Position numbers and translations under genes: made by a program. Below the pieces are notes generated by a model that saw nothing but the letters and a program-made list of their open reading frames with translations, did no database searches and was not told the DNA's origin. Positions 1 to 10,698 of a DNA stretch of 64,000 nucleotides are shown here, one piece after another (within the stretch, counting starts at the first letter, position 1; each line of letters begins with the position of its first letter). Source of the stretch: Dichetophora obliterata (taxonomy: Eukaryota; Arthropoda; Insecta; Diptera; Sciomyzidae); the NCBI GenBank assembly GCA_963920525.1, contig OY986437.1, forward strand, positions 195,567,511-195,631,510, in the 5' to 3' direction.

Positions 1-3
1 GTA

Positions 4-2718
4 TTGAACGTTTTGGAGGCCCCGATATCGGTAAGAGATGGGTTTGAGATAATCGCTTCATTTTATGTAATTGAAAATGACAATCAGTCGCTCTTGGGTA
101 GTGATGCAGCAATCAAACTGAACGTTCTGAAGATAGGGCTGGATACAGTTCGAGATGAAATAATAAAACCCTTTCCAAAAGTCGCGAAAGTCAAAGTAGA
201 GCTATCGTTAGATCCTACGGTAAAGGCGGCTCAACAGCCGTTGCGACGGATACCAGTCTCTCTGGAGCAGAAAGTAGAAGACAAAATAAATGAAGCGCTC
301 TCGCAGGATTTTATTGAACCGGTAGAGGGTCCAAGCTCATGGATCACACCCATAGTCGTCGTTTTTAAAGGAAACGGAGAAATGTGACTTTGCGTCGATA
401 TGCAACGACCCAATAGGGCTGTACTTCGTGAGAACTACCCGTTGTCAACTTTTGACGCGTTCATGACTAAGCTGAGGGGAGCCAAACTATTTTCCAGATA
501 AGATTTAAAATGGGCATATCAAGTGGAGCTGCACCAAAAGAGTCGTGGTATTACTTCGTTTATAACGCACAAGGGGCTCTTCCGTTATAAAAGATTGATG
601 TTCGGAAGCAGCTCGGCTCCAGAAATATTCCAACGAATAATGGAAGGAATGCTGTCACCTTGTAATAATGCATTGAATTATATTGATGATGTCATCATTT
701 TTGGGAGTACTAAAAAGGAACACGATGATGCTGTGAATCAGGTATTGAAAATATTCAAAAATAATAATCTGCTTCTTAACAGCAACAAATGTGTATAGGG
801 TGCAAAAAGGCTGAAATTTTTGAGACATGTGTCGTCAGATGAGGGAATATCTCCGGACCCAGAGAGTTCAGGGCACCGCAAACAAAGGAAGAAACGAGAA
901 GTTTTTTGGTTTCGAAACTTATGTTAGCAAATTCATACCTGATTTCGCAGACATTACAGAACCACTGCGGAGTCTCTTAAAAGCCAATTGCAAGTTTACT
1001 TGGGGTCATGAACAACAAACATCTTTCGAGAAATTAAAGGGAATGCTTACAGACATACAAAATCTCTCATACTTTGATCCAAATAGTAAGACACGCGTAA
1101 TCGCAGATGCAAGTCTGGTAGCGTTGGGTGCGGTGCTGGTGCAATTTAATTCTAATGTAGAGCCTCAAATAATATCTTTTGCTAGCAAGAGCCTGTCAGA
1201 AGTGAAAAAAAGGTACTCTCGCACCGAGAAAGAGAGTCTGGCGCTGGTGTGGGCTGTGGAAAGATATAACTATTATCTAGCAGGACTGGAGTTCGAGTTA
1301 GTTACGGATCACAAGCCCCTCGAAGCCATCTTCAAGCCAACATCGAAGCCCCCAGCTCGTATTGAGAGATGGCTTTTGCGGTTCCGGGAAAAGAGCGGGA
1401 AAAGAAAACATCGCTGACTCAATTTCGCGACTTTGTAAAATTGAAGTTGAAAATTCATACGATGAAAGCGGTGAGCACAATATTCTTCACATAATCTCGA
1501 GCTCAACTCCTTTATCTATTAGTATCTGCGACGTTGCAAACAAAAGCTCACAAGACGAAGAAATTCTAGAAGCAATTGAGAATATCAAAAATGATTCTTG
1601 GATGCCTGGTACATCAAATAATTACGTTCCAATTCCTTACGAACTGTCAACAATCGGAAATATTTTGTTGAGAGGAAGTCGCATTGTTGTACTCTACTCG
1701 CATTGTTAGACTCTACGAACTAAAATTTTAAAACTTGCGCACGAGGACCACCCGGGGGAATCAGCTATGAAGCGGCGACTGCGGTGCAAGGTTTGTTGGC
1801 CACTGGTTGGTAGAGAGGTGGAGTTATTTTTTAAAAAATTGTTGGGATTGCTTACTTTTGTCTAAACCAAACAACCCTACACCAATGAAGATACATGTTT
1901 TCCCAAATGGCCCTTGGCAACGAGTACATATTTGTTTTAATTGATTACTATTTCCGTTATATAGAGTTACAGTTTTTAAGAAAGATAATCTCCGGAGTAA
2001 TAATCAACACTTTGCATGAATTTTTCTGCCGGTTGGGTATTCCCAAGTCGCTTAGAGCGGATAATGGTAGACAATATGTCAGAGCCGAGTTCAAAGGATT
2101 TTGCAAAGAAAATAATATCACTTTAATAACTACGCCACCGTACTAGCCGCAAGCAAACGGTGAGGTTGAAAACATGAACCGCTCATTGGTGAAACGACTG
2201 AAAATTGACCATACCAGTAAGAAATACTACAAAAAGGAGATACAGGGCTTTATGATGATGTACAATGTAACACCACATGGTACACGACAGAACTTATGTT
2301 TAATCGGGTCATTCGAGACAAAATACCTGGAATACTGGGCATATCTGATGACATGCTGGACTCTGCAGCAAGAGACTTAGACATGATAAATAAACAAAAA
2401 GGGAAGGAGAAAGGGGATAGGAAGAGAAGGACTAAGGAGTCGGACATAACGCTAAGAGACAAAGTAATTATGCAAAATGTTATCTTCCTACATAAGCTTA
2501 CGCCTACGTTTAATCCAGTGGAATATGAAGTCGTTGGTAGGAGCAGAAATGAGGTAATGATTGCGGGTGAAGGAAAAACGTACAGAAGGAATATTAAACA
2601 TGTCAAGAAGGTGCCATCTGGGGAAGTGAATGACCCCGTTGGGTCGGCAGCAGATTCTTCATCAGCGAATTCGCAGGCGTCTCCATCCACGGTGAGCGCT
2701 TCACCTCCGGTGAGGTAG
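4..2718 (+). pseudogene. Decayed Ty3/gypsy pol (RT, RNase H, integrase)
   Basis: Remains of a retrotransposon polyprotein that copied RNA into DNA and integrated it. Reading across stops and frameshifts gives, in order: a linker before reverse transcriptase, RT with the YIDD active-site box (about 680-691), RNase H with an IADAS-type core (about 1095-1110) and TDHKPLE (about 1310), and an integrase core with DNG (about 2060) and a later E (about 2165). The protein is broken by a stop near 385, another near 500, frameshifts near 800 and 1380, and an apparent deletion near 1890 that removes the start of the integrase core. The 5' end lies outside the window. The RT wording resembles the Mag/K02A2.6-like lineage of Ty3/gypsy; that placement is from memory and only moderately sure. 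Confidence 0.9.
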
Positions 2719-2884
2719 CAGAAGATAAAGAGCCAGCCGCTTGTTCAAACCTACGTCTGAGAGCAGCATCGCAGAGCGGAGAAAGAGTGGGAGAATAGTT
2801 TAAGTTTTCTTGTACACAGTTAGTTCAGTTTATTTGTAGCAGCGAGCGTGAGGGTCGCAAATAAAGATAAACCGGAAAGCGGAA
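2719..2884 (+). repeat. 3' non-coding end and probable LTR remnant of the Ty3/gypsy element
   Basis: After the last pol codons there is a purine-rich stretch (about 2775-2793) that could be the polypurine tract. It is followed by about 90 bases with an AATAAA signal at 2860-2865. This is the expected order for a 3' LTR, but the partner LTR is outside the window, so the LTR limits cannot be fixed. The sequence stops at the terminus of T copy 1. Confidence 0.45.
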
Positions 2885-3702
2885 TCTGCGGAATCTTTTA
2901 TGAAAATATTATGTTATTCTGTTATGATTTCCCATACCAATTTTTGAGCTGTCAAAAAATCTGTTACGAGACCAGAATTGGTATTCTGCACGACAATCTT
3001 TTATGAAATCTGTTATAAATCATAGCAGATTTTTCCAACTGTCGAAAATCTTTTACAATATCTTTTATTTGGTATTCTGCATGACAAAATCTGCTATGAA
3101 ATCTGTAATGAAAGACAACAGAATAACAGATACATTTTTCTGTCTTTTATCGTAACAAATTTTTAGAAAGTGATTTTGGTCTGAATTCTCTTGAATTCGT
3201 ATTCTACATGATCAAATCTGTTATGAAATCAGAATAACATATATTTTTCCGCCTTTTATCAGAATTTAATTTTTATTCTGTGTGTTCAAGGAAGAGAACG
3301 TAATCTGCTTGACTATGCATAAGCATCGGTCTCAAAAATTCACCATATGATTGAAATTTATCAAAACCAGATGAAAACCTCGCCCACCTTCCATACTGAG
3401 TGACTATAAACTGAGTGACTCGGTGAAATCTCTTTAAATGCCACTAAAACTAATGTAATAGCTTCAAATTTTGCACATTAGCTTTTGATCTCAAATATTC
3501 ACCATATATTTAAAATTTGTCAAAATAGCATAAAAACACTCCAACCTCCCACAAAGTAACTAAATGAAAGCTGTTAGGAGTTACATATATTTATTTGGTA
3601 ATAATTCTACTTTAGAGCCCACGCCCCTTTTTTAATATTTTTTCATATGTATTTTGGTCTCCTTAATGTAATGGTGCAAAAAAAAATTGTCGGTCTCTTA
3701 TG

Positions 3703-5345
3703 TACTCGAAAAGTCCGCAGGTAGAGCCCCGAGGATAACTGCCTATGCAGTCGACATAAGCATAATTATAGTAGGGAAATGTCTATCAACAGTAAGCTCC
3801 ATAATGGAGAGCACACTCAAAGATGTACTTAGATGGTCAAATTCAGTCGGTCTTAGTATTAACGCAGAGAAAACAGATCTGGTTCTGTTCACGAAAAAGT
3901 ACAAGATACCACAGTGGATACCACCGAAATTGAACGATATACGTCTCATACCGAAAACTCACACTAAATATCTAGGAGTCGTCCTGGACAGCAAGCTGTC
4001 ATGGAAAACCAACGTGGAAGAAAGGGTGAAGAAATCCACCATTGCGCTATACACATCCAAGAAGATGCTAGGCAGTACTTGGGGTCTCTCACCCTTTCTG
4101 ATGCACTGGATCTATGTAACGGTAGTGCGTCCTATTCTTCTCTATGGGATTATTGTGTTGGCCGGCTGTGAACAAATCAACATTCCTCAGGCACTTGGAG
4201 AAAACTCAGCGGCAGGCAGCGCTATGCATCACGGGGGCACTGAAGTCAACTCCAACTAAAGCGCTTGAAACCATTCTAAGTATGGACCCCCTGGACATAC
4301 ACGCAAAACTAATAGCCGGAAAAACGGCACAACGCCTTACGGCGGCAGGCAACATGCACATTCAAAATTTTGGACATTGTTCAATCGGAAAGGATCTACC
4401 TAGTAGCACGGACTACATGGTGCCTCGCACGATAGTCAATTCCAAAGCACGAACTCTTCTGGGACCAAATGACTGGTGCAAAGGTATAGAACAAGCACAG
4501 CAGGCGGTCAACATATTTACCGACGGCTCCAAAATGCCTACGGGGGTAGGTGCGGCGGTGTATTGCGCAGAGCCTAATATAAGGCAGTCATATAAACTGC
4601 TGAACCACTGCAGTATCTTCCAGGCGGAAATATTTGCCATAAGGAAGGCTGCTGAGATAGCCCTCAGCATGAACACACAACACTCTAACATCAACATTTT
4701 CGTTGACAGTCAAGTGGCGATCAAATCCATGCGCTCCGCTAGCATCAAGTCCAAAAGTGTCTTGGCTGGCAGAGATCCACTAGATGCACTATGCGCTTCG
4801 AAAAGAGTGCGTATCTACTGGGTCCCTAGCCATCAGGGCATTGAGGGAAACGAGATGGCAGATGGTTTAGCAAAGGAAGGCGCCGGGCTGGAATCAGAAC
4901 TCGCAGAACATGTACTTACTCCGCTACAAGAGTTGTACAGGAAAGAAGAGCCACACTAGCAGCGAATCGTAGATGGAAAGATACGACATCGTGCAAAATC
5001 TCGAAAATCATGTGCAATGCACAATGCGAAAAACGAACTCTGTTCATCTTGGCACGCCCGCGCAAAGATTGCAGGACACTAGTGGGCATGCTCACTGGTC
5101 ACTGCATGATGGCAGCCCACGCGAGGAAGCTTGGCATCACCACGGATGACAACTGCAGGAAGAGCAAGGAACCAGGCACAGTGGAGACCATGGAGCACCT
5201 ACTATGCACATGCCCCGCCCTACTTACACCGAGACTAAAATACCTAGGCTCATCGACATTCCCGTCGCTTAAAGATGTAGCCAGGGTGTCTCTGGAATCC
5301 CTCCTAAGGTTTGCGAATTCAACGCAAATCTTTAAAGAGTTTTAA
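3703..5345 (+). pseudogene. Non-LTR ORF2 3' part: RT thumb, RNase H, Cys/His tail
   Basis: Three overlapping reading frames together give the end of an ORF2 protein. The RT palm box reads YAVD (3744-3755) where the family has YADD, so the first catalytic Asp is replaced by Val. RNase H follows (about 4515-4890) and keeps FTDGSK, the AE of FQAEIFAI, VDSQVA and the WVPSHQGIEGNEMAD block, that is, the usual catalytic D, E, D and H/D residues. A C-terminal stretch with HLLCTCPAL (about 5190) matches the Cys/His motif after RNase H in such elements. Frameshifts lie near 4200 and 4960. The copy cannot be active. Confidence 0.85.
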
Positions 5346-5446
5346 ACAAACACAAAGTTTCTTTTTGTTCGCTACCGGTACCACTAAGGACCTGAATTGG
5401 TCTATGTGAGCCTTCACGAAGGCATACGGTTTAACCTAACCTAACC
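3703..5446 (+). mobile_element. 5'-truncated non-LTR retrotransposon with TAACC-repeat tail
   Basis: The insertion interrupts T copy 1. The uninterrupted sequence survives in copy 2 near 33010-33035, which fixes both junctions. TATG occurs immediately before (3699-3702) and at the end (5447-5450), a plausible short target duplication. The 3' UTR (5346-5446) ends in TTAACCTAACCTAACC. RT followed by RNase H and a C-terminal Cys/His motif suggests an I/LOA/R1-type clade. Most of the 5' half is missing, as is usual for incomplete target-primed reverse transcription. Confidence 0.8.
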
Positions 5447-6377
5447 TATGATTTGGGAGATAAAATTCAACAAAATTACGTTTTCCAGGTATATAATTGT
5501 AGTTTTTCTTATATTTTACTACGAAAAAAAAGCAAGATGCAGGTTGTTGTCAATGATTTTCAGTCTTCTTAATGCAAAAGGTGAAAAAACGTTTGTCTCC
5601 TATAGTTTAAAAGATAAAAATTAATAAAAAAATGTATTAAAAATCGCCGTGATAACTTCGTAGAAGGGGAAATTAGGGGAAATTGAGTAGAACACACTTA
5701 ACATTTTAGTAGTATTTTACTTTAAGCTAAAATAGCCTTTTTTAAAATTTTTGAAAGTAGTTATATACATACATAATATGGAGGTAAATGCAAAAAGAGC
5801 CGCTGGCGAAAAATTCATGTTTTTATACATTAAGCTGAAAGTCCATCATTTTTTTTCATTTTTTCAACTTCTGACCCCTATAACTTCTAAACTAGATGAG
5901 AGCGGCCATTAATTTTTTCAGATTTGGAATAAGAAGCTCTTAATACTTCTGTTCCAGGAAAAATAGTTAACATAATTAATTTTAAACTTTCGCGAATTTT
6001 ATCTCCTAAGCCATTCGAGACCGACATTTTATTTTTGCACTTTTGGACTAAGGAGGCCTAAATACATTAAATAGAAAAAAATATTTGCAAGAGGGCGCTA
6101 AAGTAAAATCATGCCTTTGTTTGTGTAAGAAATTCAGCATAATATAATAGTAATATTATTACACTTCGAAAGCAACTTTGAAAGCGTATGGTGGTTTATT
6201 CTCCTTGTGCTCTTTTGGCTTTTTTTGTGTTTTACTTTAGTCTTTAAATAGTAAAGTGTTTTTGATTTTCTTTTAAGAAGATAATTTCATTTGTGAAGTT
6301 TTTTCAATTTACTTTTTACTTATTCTAAAGTTGTGAAAAATAAAATTTGAGTGTTTGGTTTTGATGTGAGCGTCAAA

Positions 6378-7831
6378 ATGGGGGATGAAGTGGCTTTGCA
6401 GGATTTTGATAATTTTGTTTCAAATATTGATGAAAAGATTCTTAGAGGTGTGAAAAAGAAAAAAGAAAAAGATAAACTCAAAAAAGAAAATGCTAAAATG
6501 CTTCAAAAAAAGTTGCGCGAAAATTTTGAGCTTTTTCAAGAGTCACAAGTGCTCGGCACGTATACCTGTTGTATTCAGGGACAATCGCTATAGATGCTAT
6601 GGCTATAGATGACAGTGAGGTACTTGACAACAGCGATACTGTTGCTGGTACAGTAGATGCAAACACTAAGAAGTGTATAAAGGATATGTCTCAGATAGCA
6701 ACTACTTTATATCCACAGGAGCATAAGGGGATCTTGGTGTTCTAGTTGACTCATCAAAGTGTGAAACCAATTATTTAAAAAATTGACTTTTTTTGTGCGA
6801 AAAAAATTAAGGATTTTAAGCCAAAGGGTATTGTCGAAATAAAACACATAGGCAGGTCGCTTTTTAGGGCAATGTTTGATGCAGTTGAAAATGCAAACAG
6901 TTTTGTACTTAATAAAGCCTTAGAAGCAAAAAAGTTGAGAGCTTTTATTCCGAAAAGTTTTGTAAAGACTTTTGGAGTTTTAATTGATGTACCTCTTAAC
7001 CTTTCAGATGAGGATATAATGGCTAATATAGCTTCACCTGTAAAGATCCTGTCAGTTTTTAGGTTCAGGAAAAGGGATTTTAATGATCGGGAAAAATTCC
7101 ACTCAACGTATGCGGTTAAGATTGGGTTTGCCGGAGGGTCTGTGCCGGAGGAGGAGGTTTTAAATTATACAAATATCAAGGTTAAGCACTATTTTCCGCG
7201 TGTAAGGCAGTGTCGTTGTTGTGGCAGACTCGGTCACACACAAAATTCGAGTCGTTCCAAAAAAAGGTGTTTAAGATGTGGAAAGGAAGGTGAGTGCTCA
7301 CCATCGTGTGTGCTCACAAAATGCATTCTGTGCAATGGCTCTGACCACTCCTCTATAGACAAAAATAGGTGTCCGAAATGGATGGATAAGGAGGATATCA
7401 ATAAAATTATGGTCATTAAAAAACTATCTCGACGGGAAGTCAAATCTAACTTTTCAGTTAATTCAAACAAGTTTCAGTTGCTAAGTGACTATGAAGATAA
7501 TTTTCCAGTACTTTCAGCAACGAAGAAAATCAAGAATAACGATGAGGAGGTAAACAGACTTCTGACTAGGAGGAAGTATTCGAAAGTGGTAATGCAGACG
7601 GTTGGTGCACTTCCACAAAAACCACATTTTGAACTACCTGTACAAATACAAGGGCTTTCTGCAGGATTACAATCAGACAGGCCCATTTTTGACAAGGTGT
7701 CGGAGTTTGAAAAAACAGTGTCAGAGTTGACAAAATTTGTCTCTGATTATTTTTCAAAAGAAAATAATCATATTTGTTTAAATGCAGTAAATCGTTTTAA
7801 AAAACAGCTGTTAGCTGTTAACATGGGTTAG
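6378..7831 (+). pseudogene. I-clade ORF1 (Gag-like, zinc knuckles), broken
   Basis: The likely start is the ATG at 6378, followed by a Lys-rich coiled segment. The frame is lost near 6560 and recovered from about 6870. The C-terminal part (about 7195-7380) has three Cys/His clusters: CRCCGRLGHTQNSS, in which the last ligand has become Ser, CLRCGKEGECSPSC, and CILCNGSDHSSIDKNRC. Three clustered knuckles are typical of I/Jockey ORF1 proteins, which bind the element RNA in ribonucleoprotein particles. The stop is TAG near 7829. The knuckle mutation and frame breaks mark a pseudogene. Confidence 0.8.
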
Positions 7832-7843
7832 CTCATTCTCAAT

Positions 7844-8200
7844 GGCCGCATTCAGCGCAGACAACTGTTGTGAACTGCAGTGGTAGCGCTACCTTAGTGC
7901 GCGATGTTTTTCTCTGAATGTGTTGTTTCCCTACACGTCAGAAGTTAGTTTCAATTTAATTATATTTAATTTTTACGTAAACTTAATTCAATTGCAAAGG
8001 TTTCTCACTTAAATTTGCCGCGTCCTTTCTGTGTTTATTAAATTAACAGCATCAGTAGCAGCATCTGACAGCTAACCAAACAGTTGTGTTCATGTAGCAT
8101 AGAATTTATTCGCTCGATTAAAAGGCAGAGCTCCAAAATTCGACCATTCAGATAATTTTCACACAACAGTTGCCAACTGTTGTCTGCACTGAATGCGGCC
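7844..8200. mobile_element. MITE with 27-bp terminal inverted repeats
   Basis: Starts GGCCGCATTCAGCGCAGACA and ends with the inverse (TGTCTGCACTGAATGCGGCC), with one mismatch in the first 20. AAT flanks both sides, a 3-bp target duplication. It sits between ORF1 and ORF2 of the I-clade element and carries no ORF. Confidence 0.8.
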
Positions 8201-8456
8201 AATCTAAAGCAGGTAATGAAAATTCTACAATATAACTGTCAGTCGTTAAAAAATAACGTTAAAAATAACGTTGAATACTTTCTGAACAACAATGATGTTG
8301 ATATTTGTTGTTTTTCAGAAATTTTTTCTCATGGTTCAGATAATCATAAAATTATAAATTATAATGTTTTCACCAAGACGCGGTCTGATGGTCTGATGGT
8401 TATGGAGGTGTTGCGGTGGCTCTTAAAAGAAATATAAGAAATATAAAATATATTGT

Positions 8457-8836
8457 CGGCCTTTGTAGTCTAGTGGAGAGTGCGCTAGACTCTCAACCCA
8501 AAGGTCCCTGGTTCGAATCCGGGCTCGGGCATGGTTCTTTTCACTTTCTTTGTTCTTTCTTTGACCTACATTTAAGAATTATGGAAAACTAAAAATTCAC
8601 AACTAAATTGTGGAAACTGTGAAGGAATGGAACAACTAAGGGCTTGAAATGCTTGCCGAGGTTAAGGCATAACACTAGCCTCGGTTAAAAAAAGCAATTC
8701 AAATTGTCTTTCGCAGTTGTTTCCCCTAATCAATAATTCACGTATAGTTCCAATCAATTCCTCTAAATAATCTATCCCTTTCCTTTCAGGTCAAAGACCA
8801 AACCTTGTTTGTATAAGGCGCATGCCTTGGTTCTTT

Positions 8837-8870
<34 letters not shown>
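8457..8870 (+). mobile_element. tRNA-derived SINE with poly(A) tail
   Basis: The 5' part folds like a tRNA and carries RNA polymerase III promoter boxes: A box TAGTCTAGTGG (8467-8477) and B box GGTTCGAATCC (8511-8521). A body of about 320 bases with no tRNA character follows, ending in a run of A (8844-8870). This is the standard SINE layout. The head resembles tRNA-Glu but the anticodon arm is too altered to be sure. It interrupts the endonuclease part of the I-clade ORF2. No clear target duplication was found. Confidence 0.85.
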
Positions 8871-10042
8871 TAAAATTAAATAAAAGTTAAAAAACTTGCT
8901 TTTTTGTCAGTGTATGACATTTTAAGTGTTCAAACAATGAATCTGCGTCCAAATTTTGTTATTTGCTCTGTTTATTTTGAACCTAATATAATGGTTAAGG
9001 ATTTTTTGTTGAAAATGGAAAAATGTTTTAGGTTTTTGGAGACTTATAAAAATGTGGTAGTTGTTGGAGATTTTAATGCTCGTGCACAGGCTTTTGGTGA
9101 TTCTGTGGACACTGCAAAGGGATGTGGGCTTGCGGATGAAATGCATAACTCTGGGTTCATTAGGGATGTGCAAGTCGAAGTCGAAATAAGTCGAAAGTCG
9201 ACTTTTGCTTGATAATTTTCGACTTTTGGCAATCGACTTTCTGATATTGAAAAAAGTCGAAAGTCGACTTTTGCTTTCGACTTTTACTTTCGACTTTTTT
9301 CATTTTATACGAAACAAAAACCTTAACGCTAATCTGAGAACTGTCTTCTCTAAACTTATAAACGAAATAGCTGTTTAACAACAAATAAAGCTGCGTTAGC
9401 AACTCTTGATTCGATAAATATAAAATAGTGGTCGGCAAAATTAAAAAGAAAGATGTAAGTGGAAGTGTGACAAAGTAATTGCGTATCATCTGATTACGTT
9501 ACATGCGTAACAAAATGTTTTAATGAAATAGTCACTATTTTAAAAGCAGGTCACAATTTTTATCAAAATTTATTTTTTTTGAGCTTAAAATTTCGTTTAA
9601 AAAAAAATATTACAACAAACACATAGAAATATCAAGAATACTGGGTAACAATTGTTACTTTGCCAGAACAGAGCTGTTAATACAAATCAATATTCACAAT
9701 ATTCAAACTACGCTCAAATCGATAAATTTTTCATTATAGAAAACAGAGGAATGTTCTGCTTTAAGCCAAATTGGCAAGAATTTAAAATGAGTGCTTGCCA
9801 TTGAAATCACAAAAAAATTTACAATATTGAATTTGTAAAATCATACGCTTCTTTAACACTTCTAGATCCTAGGTTCAAAAAGCACACATTTCAAAATATC
9901 TGTGAGCGTTCTGAAGCAATCTTTCACCTTGGTAAGCAGCAGTACATAAATAATTACTGCAAATATTACCCCCCCCCCCCTCTATTTAGGTGATCTTGTG
10001 AATGCCGAGATGAGACAAACATGAATTTCAAATGAAGAAGTT

Positions 10043-10385
10043 GTGATAGCGGCATCGACATCGACATCTAATAATCAAGAATCCGACACCAGTGACATAT
10101 TATGTATTTTGGATGAGGTGGTTAAAACAAACATGGACTCTACAACTGATGAAATTGAAGAGATGCCCACTCAGCTGCGCCTTTATCTGGCTCGCCCAGC
10201 TGTTGATCGAAAACTTAATAAAAATCCGCTTATTGTCTGGAAATGCATGAAAACTGAATTTCCTTTTGTTTAGGCCATTGCAAAAAAATATTTATCAATT
10301 CTTGCAACTTCGGTGCCACCCGAAAGGTTATTTTCTCATGCTGTTCTCATAGCGAACCAATTGCGAAACAGGCTTTCGCTTTACA
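10043..10385 (+). pseudogene. hAT transposase C-terminal dimerisation domain, remnant
   Basis: The frame reads EEMPTQLRLYLARPAVDRKL, then NPLIVWK, then after a stop near 10272 AKKYLSILATSVPPERLFSH and NQLRNRLS. This is the conserved end of hAT transposases, which mediates multimerisation. Only about the last 110 residues are recognisable. The N-terminal DNA-binding and catalytic parts are gone, so hAT-1 depends on another copy. Confidence 0.85.
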
Positions 10386-10482
10386 TGTCCCGCTTATGCA
10401 AAAAAAAAAAGAAGGAAAATGTTACTCTTGTAAAATTTTGTTTATAACGCATACGTTAATTCGGCGGTTAGGGCTTGACATT

Positions 10483-10698
10483 CAGCCCAATTATGAATTA
10501 TTTTTCCTGGGGAATCGGAAAAGGGAGTTTTTATTTTTAAGATAGCAGATAGAGACATCACATTTTTTTACTTTCATAAATATTGAATGTTGATGAAGAA
10601 ATTGGCAATAAAAATTTCCAAAATGTTCTTTAATTTTATTTTGAAAATTAACTCTCCCTCTTCTGATTACCAATGAAAAACTATTCATAAGAAGTCTG
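10483..10698. mobile_element. MITE family CAGCCC, copy 1
   Basis: Starts CAGCCCAATTATGAATTATT and ends CTATTCATAAGAAGTCTG, an imperfect inverted pair. ATT flanks both ends. It shares its interior words (GGAATCGGAAAAGGGAG and TTTTTAAGATA) with copies at 17679, 56260 and 60643. Non-coding. Confidence 0.75.

Noticed and set aside
8457..8530. Possible functional tRNA gene
   Set aside because: A and B boxes are present, but the acceptor stem does not pair properly and a non-tRNA body with poly(A) follows, so it is a SINE head.
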